From contig NZ_CP077092.1 of the NCBI RefSeq assembly GCF_014268585.2, positions 248,001 to 312,000 on the forward strand: a stretch of 64,000 nt of DNA. Direction: 5' to 3'. Both the position numbers and the translations under genes were made by a program. Positions 1 through 8,713 of this stretch are shown piece by piece. This DNA is from Pseudomonas iranensis (GTDB lineage Bacteria > Pseudomonadota > Gammaproteobacteria > Pseudomonadales > Pseudomonadaceae). A model generated the notes under the pieces. That model was not told the origin of the DNA, ran no database searches, and was given only the letters and a program-made list of their open reading frames with translations. The first letter of the stretch is position 1. Each line of letters starts with the position of its first letter.

Positions 1-294
1 GCCGGTAGCGACGAACTTGTCATAGAAGCCCTGCTGCGCCGGCATCCAGTTGCCGAGGAATACGTCCACCTGGCCATCCTTCAAGCCGCCAAAGGTGATC
101 GGCACCGCGAGGGTGTCGACTTTGGCCTTGTAGCCCATGCCGTCGAGCAGAAATCCGGTGATGGCATTGGTCGCGGCGATGTCGCTCCAGCCCGGATCGG
201 CCATCTTCACGGTTTCGCAACTTTGCTCGGCGAAGGCCGAGGTGCTGCTCAATGCGATCAGGCCAACAGTGACAGCTGTGGATAACTTGCGCAT
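1..294 (-). CDS. choX: Choline ABC transporter substrate-binding protein (partial)
   Basis: This is the amino-terminal 98 residues of a periplasmic glycine-betaine/choline-type binding protein; the rest lies beyond the window edge. The start at 294 gives a typical Sec signal peptide (MRKLSTAV..., cleavage after the AFA near residue 22), followed by a mature chain beginning EQSCETVKMADPGWSD. That opening, and the later GNWMPAQ motif, are characteristic of ChoX-type proteins that capture choline for an ABC importer. It follows betC on the same strand with a 16 bp gap, so the two are probably co-transcribed, and the permease and ATPase genes are expected further left. The assignment as choline rather than betaine binder rests mainly on the betC neighbour. 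Confidence 0.85.
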   Translation of the reverse strand, partial: MRKLSTAVTVGLIALSSTSAFAEQSCETVKMADPGWSDIAATNAITGFLLDGMGYKAKVDTLAVPITFGGLKDGQVDVFLGNWMPAQQGFYDKFVATG

Positions 295-310
295 GGACTT
301 CCCCTTAACG

Positions 311-1825
311 TTATTGGTTTTGGCAGGGTTGTGGATAACGGGCCTTGCGCTCCAGATCATCAAGGTCGATGTGGTTGCGCATGTACTGCTGACTGGCATC
401 GACCAGTGGCTGGTGATCCCAGCTCTTCAGCTTGCCGATGGTTAACGCATCGGCGACGAAACGGCGTCGGCGCTGGCTGGCCAGTACGTCCCGATGGATC
501 GCCGGAATGTCCCACTTGGCCCGCGCTTCAGCGAGAAAATCGTCGAACAGCTGACGATGTTGCGGCGATTGGCTCAGTTCCTCTTCTTCGCGCGGATCGT
601 TATCCACATCGAAGAGTAGGCACGGGTCGCTTTCGCTGTAGATAAATTTGTAGGCGCCCCGGCGGATCATCATCAGCGGGCTGACAGTGCCTTCGGCCAT
701 GTATTCGCCGAACACCTCGTCATGCCCGCCCTGCCCTTGCAGGTGCGGCAGCAACGAACGACCGTCCAGTGGCAAGCCGGGCTCAAGCGTGCCGCCGGCC
801 AGATCCACGAAGGTCGGCAGCAGGTCGGCGGTGGATACGGCGGCGCTGACTCGGCCGGCCTCGAATTGTCCCGGGGCGCTGATCAGCAGCGGCACTCGCG
901 CGGCCATCTCGAACCAGTGCATTTTGTACCAGAGGCCCTTCTCGCCGAGCATGTCGCCATGGTCACCGGAGAAGACGATGATGGTGTCATCGATCAGCCC
1001 GGTTTCCTCAAGGGTTTGCAGCAGTTTGCCGACATTGGCGTCGATATAGCTGCAAGCGCCGAAGTAGGCGCGACGGGCATCGCGGATCTTATCCACAGGC
1101 AGCGGCTTGTCCCACAGGTCGTAAACCTTGAGCAGACGTTGCGAGTGCGGATCGAGTTCGTCCTGGTTCAAGGCTGTAGGCAACGGAATATCAGCATCGT
1201 CATACAGATCCCAGAAAGCCTTGGGAATCGTGTACGGATCGTGCGGGTGGGTCATCGACACGGTCAGGCAGAATGGCTGGTCGCCATCCTCGCGGATGTG
1301 ATCGAACAGATACTGCTGCGCCTTGAACACCACCTCTTCGTCGAAATCCAGCTGATTGGTGCGCACGCACGGCCCGGCCTGCAATACCGAAGACATGTTG
1401 TGATACCAGCTCGGCCTTACGTTCGGCTCGTCCCAGTTCACCGCCCAGCCGTAATCGGCCGGGTAGATGTCGCTGGTCAGGCGTTCTTCATAACCGTGCA
1501 ACTGGTCCGGCCCGCAGAAATGCATCTTGCCCGACAGCGCGGTGCGGTAGCCGAGACGCCGCAGGTAATGCGCGTAAGTTGGAATGTCGGCGGGGAAATC
1601 GGCCGCGTTGTCGTAGGCGCCGATCTTGCTCGGCAACTGGCCACTGACCAGGGTGAAGCGCGACGGCGCGCACAGCGGGCTGTTGCAATAGGCAGCATCG
1701 AACACCACGCCTTGGGCGGCGAGGCGGGACAGATTCGGCAGTTTGATCGGCGATGGGCCGTAGAACGGCAACATTGGCGCGGCCATTTGATCGGCCATGA
1801 TGAAAAGAATGTTCTTGCGCTTCAT
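311..1825 (-). CDS. betC: Choline-sulfatase
   Basis: This enzyme hydrolyses choline-O-sulfate to choline and sulfate in the cytoplasm, supplying the osmoprotectant precursor and sulfur. The 504-residue product is a type I sulfatase: the metal-binding Asp is in ADQ near residues 11-13, and the signature CAPSR at 52-56 carries the cysteine (C52) that a formylglycine-generating enzyme must oxidise. The IFSGDHGDMLGEKG segment is the conserved second metal/substrate block, and a BetC-type C-terminal tail is present. I chose the start at 1825 (MKRKNILF), which matches the family start and has a weak GGA-rich ribosome site; an in-frame ATG at 1843 lacks one. It is divergent from a LysR gene and upstream of choX, the usual choline-sulfate layout. 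Confidence 0.95.
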   Translation of the reverse strand: MKRKNILFIMADQMAAPMLPFYGPSPIKLPNLSRLAAQGVVFDAAYCNSPLCAPSRFTLVSGQLPSKIGAYDNAADFPADIPTYAHYLRRLGYRTALSGKMHFCGPDQLHGYEERLTSDIYPADYGWAVNWDEPNVRPSWYHNMSSVLQAGPCVRTNQLDFDEEVVFKAQQYLFDHIREDGDQPFCLTVSMTHPHDPYTIPKAFWDLYDDADIPLPTALNQDELDPHSQRLLKVYDLWDKPLPVDKIRDARRAYFGACSYIDANVGKLLQTLEETGLIDDTIIVFSGDHGDMLGEKGLWYKMHWFEMAARVPLLISAPGQFEAGRVSAAVSTADLLPTFVDLAGGTLEPGLPLDGRSLLPHLQGQGGHDEVFGEYMAEGTVSPLMMIRRGAYKFIYSESDPCLLFDVDNDPREEEELSQSPQHRQLFDDFLAEARAKWDIPAIHRDVLASQRRRRFVADALTIGKLKSWDHQPLVDASQQYMRNHIDLDDLERKARYPQPCQNQ

Positions 1826-1875
1826 GTGATCGCGGCATTCCATGTTGAATATTTATGCGAGAGTGCTGCGATCGA

Positions 1876-1890
1876 GCATGGATTCCATGC
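1876..1890. promoter_or_regulatory. Perfect palindrome between betC and its LysR regulator
   Basis: GCATGGATTCCATGC is a perfect palindrome of two 7-base arms around one central base. It sits in the 114 bp divergent gap between betC and the LysR gene, about 50 bp from each start. Position and symmetry fit an operator for the adjacent regulator; binding is inferred. Confidence 0.45.
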
Positions 1891-1939
1891 CTGTTCCGGT
1901 AAAGCCCGCGCCCGACAATGACTAGGATAAGTACAGCTT

Positions 1940-2890
1940 ATGTATGACGCCCTCGGTGACCTTTCCCTCGATCTGCTGCGCGCTTTTGAAGCGGCGGCCC
2001 GCCATCGCAGTTTTACCGCTGCTGCGGTGGAGCTTGGCACTACGCAGCCGGCGATCAGCCAGCAAATGAAACGTCTGGAACAGCAGCTCGGTACGCGCCT
2101 GTTCGACCGGATTTACCGGGGTATCGAGTTGACAGAGGTTGGTGCCCTGCTGTTCGAGCAAGTTACCCTCGGTTTGCAGAATATCGACGCAGGATTGAGC
2201 GCAATCAGCACTCAGCAGCAACATGAAGTGCTGCAAGTGGCCACGGATTTCGCTTTCGCCGCTTATTGGCTGATGCCGCGCCTGCACCGCTTTCACGAGG
2301 CCAATCCGCACATCGATGTCAGCCTGGTCACCAGCGAGCGCAACCACAACATGCTGCGCACCGACATCGACGTGGCGATCCTGTTTGGCGATGGTCGATT
2401 CAAGCAGGGCGAGAGCCACTGGCTGTTCAGCGAAGAGGTGTTCCCGGTGTGCAGTCCGCTGCTGCTCAAGGAGCGTTCATTGCCGCTGCCCGCGCAGGCA
2501 CTGCTGGAATTTCCGCTGTTGCATCTGCGTGGGGAAAACAGCAGCAACTGGTTCGACTGGAGTGGCTTGTTTCGTCAGTTGGGCCTGACTACGCCGCCAG
2601 CGCCGGGGCAATTGCGCTTCGACAATTACACCTTGCTGATTCAGGCGGCGATTGGCGGACAAGGCGTGGCGATTGGCTGGCGGCACCTTGTGGATAACTT
2701 GCTGCTGCAGGGATTGCTGTGCCGGCCGCTGGCGGAAACCACGCTGTCGCGGCTGGGGTATTACGTGGTGTTGCCGCAACGCAAGCGTCGGGGTGCGTTG
2801 ATTCAGGAATTTGTTGATTGGTTAATGGCGGAACAGGCCAGCAGTGCCGAATCGCTTAACGGTCTGGCCCTGCCCTCGATTGCGATGTGA
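1940..2890 (+). CDS. LysR-type regulator of choline-sulfate use
   Basis: This 316-residue LysR-family transcription factor has an amino-terminal winged helix-turn-helix (about residues 8-65, with SFTAAAVELGTTQPAISQQ as the recognition region). It is followed by a periplasmic-binding-protein-like effector domain from about residue 90. It is divergent from betC, and in Pseudomonas this arrangement is annotated as the choline-sulfate utilisation regulator, so choline or choline sulfate is the likely co-inducer. An AGGATAA about 15 bases before the ATG is a weakly spaced ribosome site. A terminator hairpin follows within 10 bases of the stop. The family is certain; the ligand is inferred from position. 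Confidence 0.9.
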   Translation: MYDALGDLSLDLLRAFEAAARHRSFTAAAVELGTTQPAISQQMKRLEQQLGTRLFDRIYRGIELTEVGALLFEQVTLGLQNIDAGLSAISTQQQHEVLQVATDFAFAAYWLMPRLHRFHEANPHIDVSLVTSERNHNMLRTDIDVAILFGDGRFKQGESHWLFSEEVFPVCSPLLLKERSLPLPAQALLEFPLLHLRGENSSNWFDWSGLFRQLGLTTPPAPGQLRFDNYTLLIQAAIGGQGVAIGWRHLVDNLLLQGLLCRPLAETTLSRLGYYVVLPQRKRRGALIQEFVDWLMAEQASSAESLNGLALPSIAM

Positions 2891-2895
2891 AGAGC

Positions 2896-2915
2896 AAAAG
2901 ATCGTCCGATCTTTT
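2896..2915. terminator. Bidirectional terminator between convergent genes
   Basis: AAAAGATCG-TC-CGATCTTTT is a perfect 9-bp inverted repeat with a run of A on one side and T on the other, so it can end transcription in both directions. It lies right after the LysR stop and overlaps the stop codon of the convergent oxidoreductase. Confidence 0.8.
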
Positions 2916-3579
2916 ACGAATCAGAAGCCGCCACAAAATTCACATGCTGCCCCACATGCAGGTTCAACCGCAGTTCATCGGCGATGCCCACCGCGACACG
3001 GTTCAATCGCTCCAGCGGTTCGGCCAGCCCCGGTTCGAGATTGCCGCCGACCTGACTGAAGTGCTCGATGGTCAACCCGGCCACGCCATGGGGCGCATTG
3101 ACCAAGGTCCAGCGCAGTGAGCTGCTTTGTACCGCCTCGAGAATTTCTTCGGCAGCGTGACGTTGCAGACGCTCGTCATTTTCTGGCTCGTCGAGCACAC
3201 CGAAGTTACCGACCAGAAACAGGCGCGGCACGCTGGCCAGTTGCAAACCTTCGACCAAGGCGTCGACTGCCAGCACTTGTTCCACCGGCCCCAGCGTCAC
3301 CGAGCGCTCAACGTGGTCGCTGCTGAACGGCAACCCCGGAGCGTCCAGCAGGCAGATCACCGCCGAACTGCCGGCAACGCTCTGATTGACCCGCTCGGCA
3401 TCGAACAGATCGCCGGTCTTGGTGCGCAACCCCGGACGCGGCGCGAGTGCGGTGAGATCGTCGAGAATGGCGATGACTTCGTGTTGGCGACGGAGCAATT
3501 CAGCCATCAATGCACCGCCCAAGCTGGCCATGGCACCATAAAGCACCACTTTGACCACTGGGGTCTCGGCATTTTTCAT
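2914..3579 (-). CDS. NAD(P)-binding oxidoreductase of the NmrA/atypical SDR type
   Basis: The 221-residue protein begins with a Rossmann-type beta-alpha-beta unit (KVVLYGAMASLGGALMAEL at about residues 10-28), in which the glycine-rich loop is GxxxxxGG. Later segments (GDLFDAERVNQ, then LVNAPHGVAG) resemble small NAD(P)H-binding proteins of the NmrA/YwnB group. No Tyr-x-x-x-Lys catalytic pair of classical SDRs is evident, so it may be a sensor or reductase of unknown substrate. The start at 3579 has a good AAGGAAAACAGCC ribosome site; the longer open frame upstream overlaps the divergent gene and is discarded. It is the only gene in its transcription unit. Confidence 0.8.
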   Translation of the reverse strand: MKNAETPVVKVVLYGAMASLGGALMAELLRRQHEVIAILDDLTALAPRPGLRTKTGDLFDAERVNQSVAGSSAVICLLDAPGLPFSSDHVERSVTLGPVEQVLAVDALVEGLQLASVPRLFLVGNFGVLDEPENDERLQRHAAEEILEAVQSSSLRWTLVNAPHGVAGLTIEHFSQVGGNLEPGLAEPLERLNRVAVGIADELRLNLHVGQHVNFVAASDS

Positions 3580-3660
3580 GGCTGTTTTCCTTATAGTTGT
3601 CCTATATGACCTGTGACGGTGGAAACAGCCAAGGGTTCGAATCGATTGGGAGGCGACACG

Positions 3661-3987
3661 ATGCAAGGGATCAAGGGCTATCACGCCCATGTCTATTTCG
3701 ACGCGCGAACCATCGACCAGGCGCGGGCCTTGTGCGAACAGGCCGCGCAGTTGTTTGCGCTGAAAATGGGCCGCGTGCACGAACGACCGGTGGGGCCGCA
3801 CCCCGACTGGAGCTGCCAATTGGCCTTCGGGCCCGAGTTGATCGGCGAGGTGCTGCCATGGCTGGCGCTCAACCGCAAAGGTCTGGTGGTGTTCCTACAC
3901 CCCGATACCGGTGATGACTTGCTCGACCACACCGAGCACGCCATCTGGATGGGCGCGGTACGGCCGCTGAATCTGTCGATTTTTTAA
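3661..3987 (+). CDS. DOPA 4,5-dioxygenase family protein
   Basis: A 108-residue single-domain protein that fits the DOPA-dioxygenase-like family, whose fungal and plant members open the ring of DOPA; the bacterial role is unclear. Visible family features are the opening IKGYHAHVYFD (His-x-His-x-Tyr-Phe), GPHPDWSCQLAF and the histidine-bearing VFLHPDTGDDLLDHTEHAIW segment, which together supply likely metal ligands. The start at 3661 is set by a GGGAGGCGACACG ribosome site. It is divergent from the oxidoreductase with about 80 bp between, which suggests shared regulation. Confidence 0.88.
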   Translation: MQGIKGYHAHVYFDARTIDQARALCEQAAQLFALKMGRVHERPVGPHPDWSCQLAFGPELIGEVLPWLALNRKGLVVFLHPDTGDDLLDHTEHAIWMGAVRPLNLSIF

Positions 3988-4390
3988 CCAGATGCTGACG
4001 CTGAACTGATAACGGATATGTCCAGACTGCCAGCCAGCGCTGACTGTCCGTTTATCCGCATCGCTACCAACCCCGTATTCATTGGCTGTCGTTGCATCCG
4101 ACCGCCGGTTGATCATTCACTGATCGCTTTCGCTCGCGAAAGGTAGCTGAAAGCTTCCCCGATTAGGATCGCCCCACTCCCGGCAACAGACCGGTTGGCC
4201 CAAGCCCTGTGTTTTTTCCACAAGCCCGGCCCAATTAACAACAACAATGGTGATTCTGATGTCTTCTGCAACCCGCCGTTTCTCCCGCTTCCTGCTGGTC
4301 ACTCCGCCCGTACGCCTCGCGCCTCCCGTTCTGCGCTGATCCCGCCCGATCCGCTCATTCCATTAGCCGCGCTACGCCTGGAGTATTCCC
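3988..4390 (+). other. Long leader/intergenic region before the citrate transporter
   Basis: This 403 bp stretch holds no conserved gene. The only features I see are an AACAACAACAA run at 4237-4247 that overlaps the ATG of a 30-codon open frame (4247-4339), and a GCTTTCGCTCGCGAAAG hairpin near 4127-4143. The Pro/Arg-rich short frame has no Shine-Dalgarno site and no recognised relative. Confidence 0.5.
4237..4247 (+). promoter_or_regulatory. Possible Hfq/Crc catabolite motif
   Basis: AACAACAACAA matches the A-rich repeat (AAnAAnAA) that Hfq and Crc bind in Pseudomonas mRNAs under carbon catabolite repression. Here it touches the start codon of a 30-codon leader frame about 145 bases before the citrate transporter. 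The motif is seen; its role is inferred. Confidence 0.35.
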
Positions 4391-5698
4391 ATGCTGACTT
4401 TCCTTGGCTTCGCCATGGTCATCACGTTCATGTTCCTGATCATGACCAAGCGCCTGTCCGCGCTGATCGCCCTGATCATCATCCCGATTCTGTTCGCGCT
4501 GTTCGGTGGTTTCGCGCCGAAGATCGGCCCGATGATGCTCGAAGGCATCACCAAACTGGCGCCGACCGGCGTGATGTTGATGTTCGCCATTCTGTATTTC
4601 GCCCTGATGATCGACTCTGGCCTGTTCGACCCGGCCGTGCGCAAGATTCTCAAACTGGTCAAGGGCGACCCGCTGAAGGTTTCGGTCGGCACCGCCGTTC
4701 TGGCGCTCGTCGTTTCCCTCGATGGTGACGGCGCGACCACTTACATGATCTGTGTGGCCGCGATGCTGCCGCTGTACAGCCGCATCGGCATGAGCCCGCG
4801 GATCATGGCCGGTCTGATCATCCTCGCCGGTGGCGTGATGAACATGACCCCATGGGGCGGCCCGACCGCCCGCGCCGCGAGTGCCCTGCATGTCGACCCG
4901 TCGGACATTTTCGTGCCGATGATCCCGGCCATGGCCGCTGGTGTCGTCGCGATCCTGCTGATTGCCTACTTCTACGGCAAGCGTGAGCGTGCCCGCCTCG
5001 GCGAGCTGCACCTGGTTGGCGACGAGATCGATCACAGCGAAATCAGCGTCTCGCAATTCCCTGACGCACGCCGTCCGAAGCTGATCTGGTTCAACGCCGC
5101 ACTGACTTTCGGCTTGATGTGCACACTGATCGGCGGCCTGTTGCCGCTGCCGGTGCTGTTCATGGTGGCGTTCAGTATCGCGATGATCGTCAACTACCCC
5201 TGCCTGCAAATGCAGAAGGATCGCGTCGCCGCGCATTCCGGCAGCGTGCTGGCAGTGGTCGGGCTGATCTTTGCGGCCGGTATCTTCACCGGTATCCTGT
5301 CGGGCACCGGCATGGTCGATGCGATGTCGAAGAGCCTGTTGGCGGTGATTCCGGACTTCCTCGGCCCGTACCTGGCGGTGATCACGGCACTGGTGAGCAT
5401 GCCGTTCACCTTCTTCATGTCCAACGACGCGTTCTACTACGGCGTGTTGCCGGTGTTGGCCGAAGCGGCCAGCCACTATGGGATCACTGCGGTGGAAATG
5501 GCCCGTGCCTCGATCGTCGGCCAGCCCGTCCACTTGCTGAGCCCGTTGGTGCCGTCGACCTACTTGTTGGTGGCGCTGGCCGGTATCGATTTCGGTGATC
5601 ACCAGCGTTTCACCCTGAAATGGGCGATCCTGGTGTGCATCTGCATTCTGATTGCTGCACTGCTGTTGGGGACTTTCCCGGTGTTCAGCACTCTATAA
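4391..5698 (+). CDS. CitMHS-family citrate:metal/proton symporter
   Basis: The 435-residue inner-membrane protein has about a dozen hydrophobic segments. It belongs to the CitMHS family, which imports citrate complexed with a divalent metal in symport with protons. Family marks include the opening MLTFLGFAMV, the SLDGDGATTYMICVAAMLPLY segment, MNMTPWGGPTARAASAL and MSNDAFYYGVLPVLAEAA. A GGAGTATTCCC ribosome site precedes the start. The preferred metal (Mg, Ca or Fe) cannot be read from sequence. The gene stands alone, with a terminator directly after it and an unusually long upstream leader. Confidence 0.93.
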   Translation: MLTFLGFAMVITFMFLIMTKRLSALIALIIIPILFALFGGFAPKIGPMMLEGITKLAPTGVMLMFAILYFALMIDSGLFDPAVRKILKLVKGDPLKVSVGTAVLALVVSLDGDGATTYMICVAAMLPLYSRIGMSPRIMAGLIILAGGVMNMTPWGGPTARAASALHVDPSDIFVPMIPAMAAGVVAILLIAYFYGKRERARLGELHLVGDEIDHSEISVSQFPDARRPKLIWFNAALTFGLMCTLIGGLLPLPVLFMVAFSIAMIVNYPCLQMQKDRVAAHSGSVLAVVGLIFAAGIFTGILSGTGMVDAMSKSLLAVIPDFLGPYLAVITALVSMPFTFFMSNDAFYYGVLPVLAEAASHYGITAVEMARASIVGQPVHLLSPLVPSTYLLVALAGIDFGDHQRFTLKWAILVCICILIAALLLGTFPVFSTL

Positions 5699-5718
5699 GC
5701 CCAAGACTCACCGTTACG

Positions 5719-5754
5719 GGTCCTGGCTTCGCGGTTTGGAGCCCGGACCTTTTT
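5719..5754 (+). terminator. Rho-independent terminator after the citrate transporter
   Basis: GGTCC and GGACC pair around an inner GGC/GCC step and are followed by five T residues, 20 bases after the transporter stop. It separates this gene from terC. Confidence 0.65.
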
Positions 5755-5784
5755 CGGTTCAACAAATTGCTCAAAGGAATACAC

Positions 5785-6552
5785 ATGGATTGGCTGACCA
5801 ACCCCGAAATCTGGGTTGCCTTCTTTACCCTGACCGCCCTGGAAATCGTCCTCGGTATCGATAACATCATCATGATTTCGATCCTGGTCAGCCGCATGCC
5901 CAAACACATGCAGCAGCGCACGCGGATCTTCGGTCTTGGCCTGGCCATGATCACGCGGATCCTGTTGCTGCTGTCGATCACCTGGGTCATGCGCCTCACC
6001 GCCGACCTCTTCGAAGTGTTCGGCCAAGGCATTTCCGGGCGCGACCTGATCCTGTTCTTCGGTGGCCTGTTCCTGTTGTGGAAGAGTTCGCAGGAGATGT
6101 ACCACGCGCTGGAAGGCGAAGACGAAAGCGACGACGCGCCGTCGGGCAAGGGCGGCAACTTCCTGTACACCATCATCCAGATCGCGATCATCGATATCGT
6201 CTTCTCGCTGGACTCGGTGATCACCGCCGTCGGCATGGTCTCCCACGTTCCGGTCATGGTCGCGGCGATCGTCGTGGCAGTGCTGGTGATGATGCTGGCC
6301 TCGGGCAAGATCAGCGAATTCATCGACAAGCACCCGTCGCTGAAAATGCTCGCCCTGTCCTTCCTGCTGGTGGTCGGTACCGTGCTGATCGCCGAATCGT
6401 TCGACGTGCACGTGCCAAAAGGCTACGTCTACTTCGCCATGGCGTTCTCGCTGGCGGTTGAGGCTATCAACATCAAACTGCGCGGCGCGATGGCCAAGAA
6501 GAGACAGCAACAGGATCCGGTGAAACTGCGCAAGGATGTTCCGGGCCAATAA
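5785..6552 (+). CDS. TerC-family integral membrane protein
   Basis: A 255-residue multi-span membrane protein of the TerC family, members of which are linked to tellurite resistance or metal-ion (Mn, Ca) handling during protein secretion. The family motif LEIVLGIDNIIMISIL lies in the first helices, and the second half repeats it as IAIIDIVFSLDSVITAVG. The acidic residues in these two helices are the likely cation site. A charged loop (GEDESDDAPSGKGG) separates the halves. The start at 5785 follows AAAGGAATACAC. Its specific substrate is unknown. A REPIN lies just downstream. Confidence 0.9.
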   Translation: MDWLTNPEIWVAFFTLTALEIVLGIDNIIMISILVSRMPKHMQQRTRIFGLGLAMITRILLLLSITWVMRLTADLFEVFGQGISGRDLILFFGGLFLLWKSSQEMYHALEGEDESDDAPSGKGGNFLYTIIQIAIIDIVFSLDSVITAVGMVSHVPVMVAAIVVAVLVMMLASGKISEFIDKHPSLKMLALSFLLVVGTVLIAESFDVHVPKGYVYFAMAFSLAVEAINIKLRGAMAKKRQQQDPVKLRKDVPGQ

Positions 6553-6582
6553 TCCGGTAGTCCCGGCAGCACGCTACACCCC

Positions 6583-6672
6583 TGTGGGAGCGAGCCTGCT
6601 CGCGAAGATGGAGTGCAAGTCGACAACAATGTTGGCTGGCCCACCGCTTTCGCGAGCAGGCTCGCTCCCACA
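6583..6672. repeat. REPIN, GAGCCTGCTCGCGAA family, copy 1
   Basis: Two inverted REP arms, GTGGGAGCGAGCCTGCTCGC and its complement, enclose a short variable loop. The same arms recur near 14930, 16363, 35795, 52122 and 56063, always between genes. Confidence 0.9.
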
Positions 6673-6879
6673 GTTGTTTTGGGCAACAGAGGGGAAACGT
6701 GTCGGATTCGGTGAGTGGATGCATTTGTTTTGATGACACTTTTGTTTCAATCCACTCTTTAGCTGTGCAATGCTGGCGCCGAGGCCGTTAGCCAACTACA
6801 GCTTAAGTATCAAAAACGTAGAAACCGCGCGGTGCCGTCCACTTGCCCCTCTGGGGCGCTGCTACTACAGGGGGTCTGC

Positions 6880-8538
6880 ATGCTCACCCTGCTCAATCTG
6901 TTGTCCGCCGTCGCCCTGTTGATCTGGGGCACGCACATCGTCCGAACCGGCATCCTGCGGGTTTATGGCACCAATCTGCGACATGTCATCGGCCAGAACA
7001 TGTCGAAGAAATGGCTGGCGTTCATCGCCGGTATTCTCGTCACCGCCATGGTGCAGAGCAGCAACGCCACGGCGATGCTGGTCACTTCGTTTGTCGGGCA
7101 AGGTCTGATGGCGCTGACCCCGGCGCTGGCGACCATGCTGGGCGCCGATGTCGGTACCGCGTTGATGGCGCGGGTGCTGACCCTCGATCTGTCGTGGCTG
7201 TCGCCGCTGCTGATTTTCCTCGGGGTGATTTTCTTTCTGTCGCGCAAACAGACGCGGCTCGGGCAGATGGGCCGGGTGTCGATTGGTCTCGGGCTGATCA
7301 TTCTCGCCCTGCAATTAATCGTCGAGGCCGCCGCGCCGATTACTCACGCGCAGGGGGTGAAGGTGATTTTTGCCTCGCTGACCGGCGACATTCTTCTCGA
7401 CGCCCTGGTCGGCGCGCTGTTCGCGATGATTTCCTACTCCAGCCTCGCCGCCGTGCTGCTCACCGCTACATTGGCCGGTGCTGCGGTGATCAGCTTGCCG
7501 GTGGCGATCGGTCTGGTGATCGGCGCCAACATCGGCAGCGGCATCCTTGCCTTCATGAGCACCAGCATGCAGAACGCCGCCGGCCGCCAGGTTGCGCTGG
7601 GCAGTCTGTTGTACAAACTGATCGGCCTGCTGCTGATCATCCCGGTGCTCGACCCGCTGGTGCACTGGATCGACAGCCTTGATTTCAGCCCGCAGGAAAT
7701 GGTCATCGGCTTCCACCTGCTCTACAACACCGCGCGCTGCCTGATCCTGCTGCCCAGCGTCGGGCCGATGGCGCGGCTTTGTGCGTGGCTGCTGCCAGAG
7801 CGGCCGGAGGTCAACGGCACCGCCAAGCCGCGCCATCTCGACCCGACCGCGCTGGTCACGCCGAGCCTGGCGCTGGCCAATGCCGCGCGGGAAACCCTGC
7901 GCATGGGCGATCTGCTCGACAACATGCTCGACGCCTCCCTCGACGTGCTGCGCGGCAAGCAGACCGCCGTCACCCTGGAGATGCGCCGCCTGACCGATGA
8001 CGTCGAAGCGCTGTACAGCGCGATCAAGCTTTATCTGGCGCAGATGCCCCGCGAGGATCTCGGCGAGCAGGACAGTCGGCGCTGGGCCGAGATCATCGAA
8101 CTGGCGATCAACCTGAAGCTCGCCGCCGACCTGATCGAGCGAATGCTGCGCAAGATCCAGCAGCAGAAGACTTCGCAGCGTCGTTCGTTTTCCGAAGAAG
8201 GCCTGGAAGATCTTGCCGGGCTGCAACAGCAACTGATCGCCAACCTGCGCCTGGGCCTGTCGGTGTTTCTCAGTGGCGACCGCGAAAGCGCGCGGCAGTT
8301 GTTACGGGAGAAACGCCGCTTTCGTGCGCAGGAACGGCGTCTGGCCCACGCACATGTCAGCCGTTTGCAACGCAAGATCGTGCAGAGCCTGGAGACCAGC
8401 TCGCTGCATCTGGAGTTGATCGCCGACATGAAACGGCTCAATTCGCTGTTCTGCAGCAGCGCTTATGTCGTGCTGGAAACCGCGGACACCGGCGCGCTGG
8501 CGGTGGATGACATGGCCGACATTACGCATTCGCCTTGA
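6880..8538 (+). CDS. Na/Pi cotransporter family protein with PhoU-like tail
   Basis: The 552-residue protein has the two inverted membrane repeats of the Na-dependent phosphate transporter (PNaS/NptA) family. The conserved QSSNATAMLVTSFVG in the first repeat and SYSSLAAVLLTATLAG in the second are the hallmark QSS-type substrate motifs. From about residue 340 a soluble helical region with PhoU-like character follows. It probably moves phosphate across the inner membrane, although some relatives act in phosphate efflux. The start at 6880 is preceded by AGGGGGTCTGC; an earlier in-frame GTG has no ribosome site. No Pho box was found upstream. Confidence 0.9.
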   Translation: MLTLLNLLSAVALLIWGTHIVRTGILRVYGTNLRHVIGQNMSKKWLAFIAGILVTAMVQSSNATAMLVTSFVGQGLMALTPALATMLGADVGTALMARVLTLDLSWLSPLLIFLGVIFFLSRKQTRLGQMGRVSIGLGLIILALQLIVEAAAPITHAQGVKVIFASLTGDILLDALVGALFAMISYSSLAAVLLTATLAGAAVISLPVAIGLVIGANIGSGILAFMSTSMQNAAGRQVALGSLLYKLIGLLLIIPVLDPLVHWIDSLDFSPQEMVIGFHLLYNTARCLILLPSVGPMARLCAWLLPERPEVNGTAKPRHLDPTALVTPSLALANAARETLRMGDLLDNMLDASLDVLRGKQTAVTLEMRRLTDDVEALYSAIKLYLAQMPREDLGEQDSRRWAEIIELAINLKLAADLIERMLRKIQQQKTSQRRSFSEEGLEDLAGLQQQLIANLRLGLSVFLSGDRESARQLLREKRRFRAQERRLAHAHVSRLQRKIVQSLETSSLHLELIADMKRLNSLFCSSAYVVLETADTGALAVDDMADITHSP

Positions 8539-8588
8539 ACGTCTGGGGCTGGGGCCAGTCAGTTACAGTGGTTCAGCCTTGAGACCGT

Positions 8589-8663
8589 CATCGCTGGCAA
8601 GCCAGCTCCCACAGGGTTTTGTAAGCGCCACAGATCCTTGTGGGAGCTGGCTTGCCAGCGATG
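8589..8663. repeat. REPIN of the CATCGCTGGCAAGCCAGCTC family
   Basis: The inverted arms CATCGCTGGCAAGCCAGCTC and GAGCTGGCTTGCCAGCGATG flank a 30-base centre. It is a different REP family from the one at 6583. Confidence 0.85.
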
Positions 8664-8713
8664 GGGCCTGACTGACGACACGGATCTCCAAATCAGCCGT
8701 ATGGAAGCCTGTT

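Noticed and set aside
5699..5784. Possible yybP-ykoY manganese riboswitch before terC
   Set aside because: The 86-bp gap is filled by a simple terminator hairpin of the upstream gene; no riboswitch core was seen.
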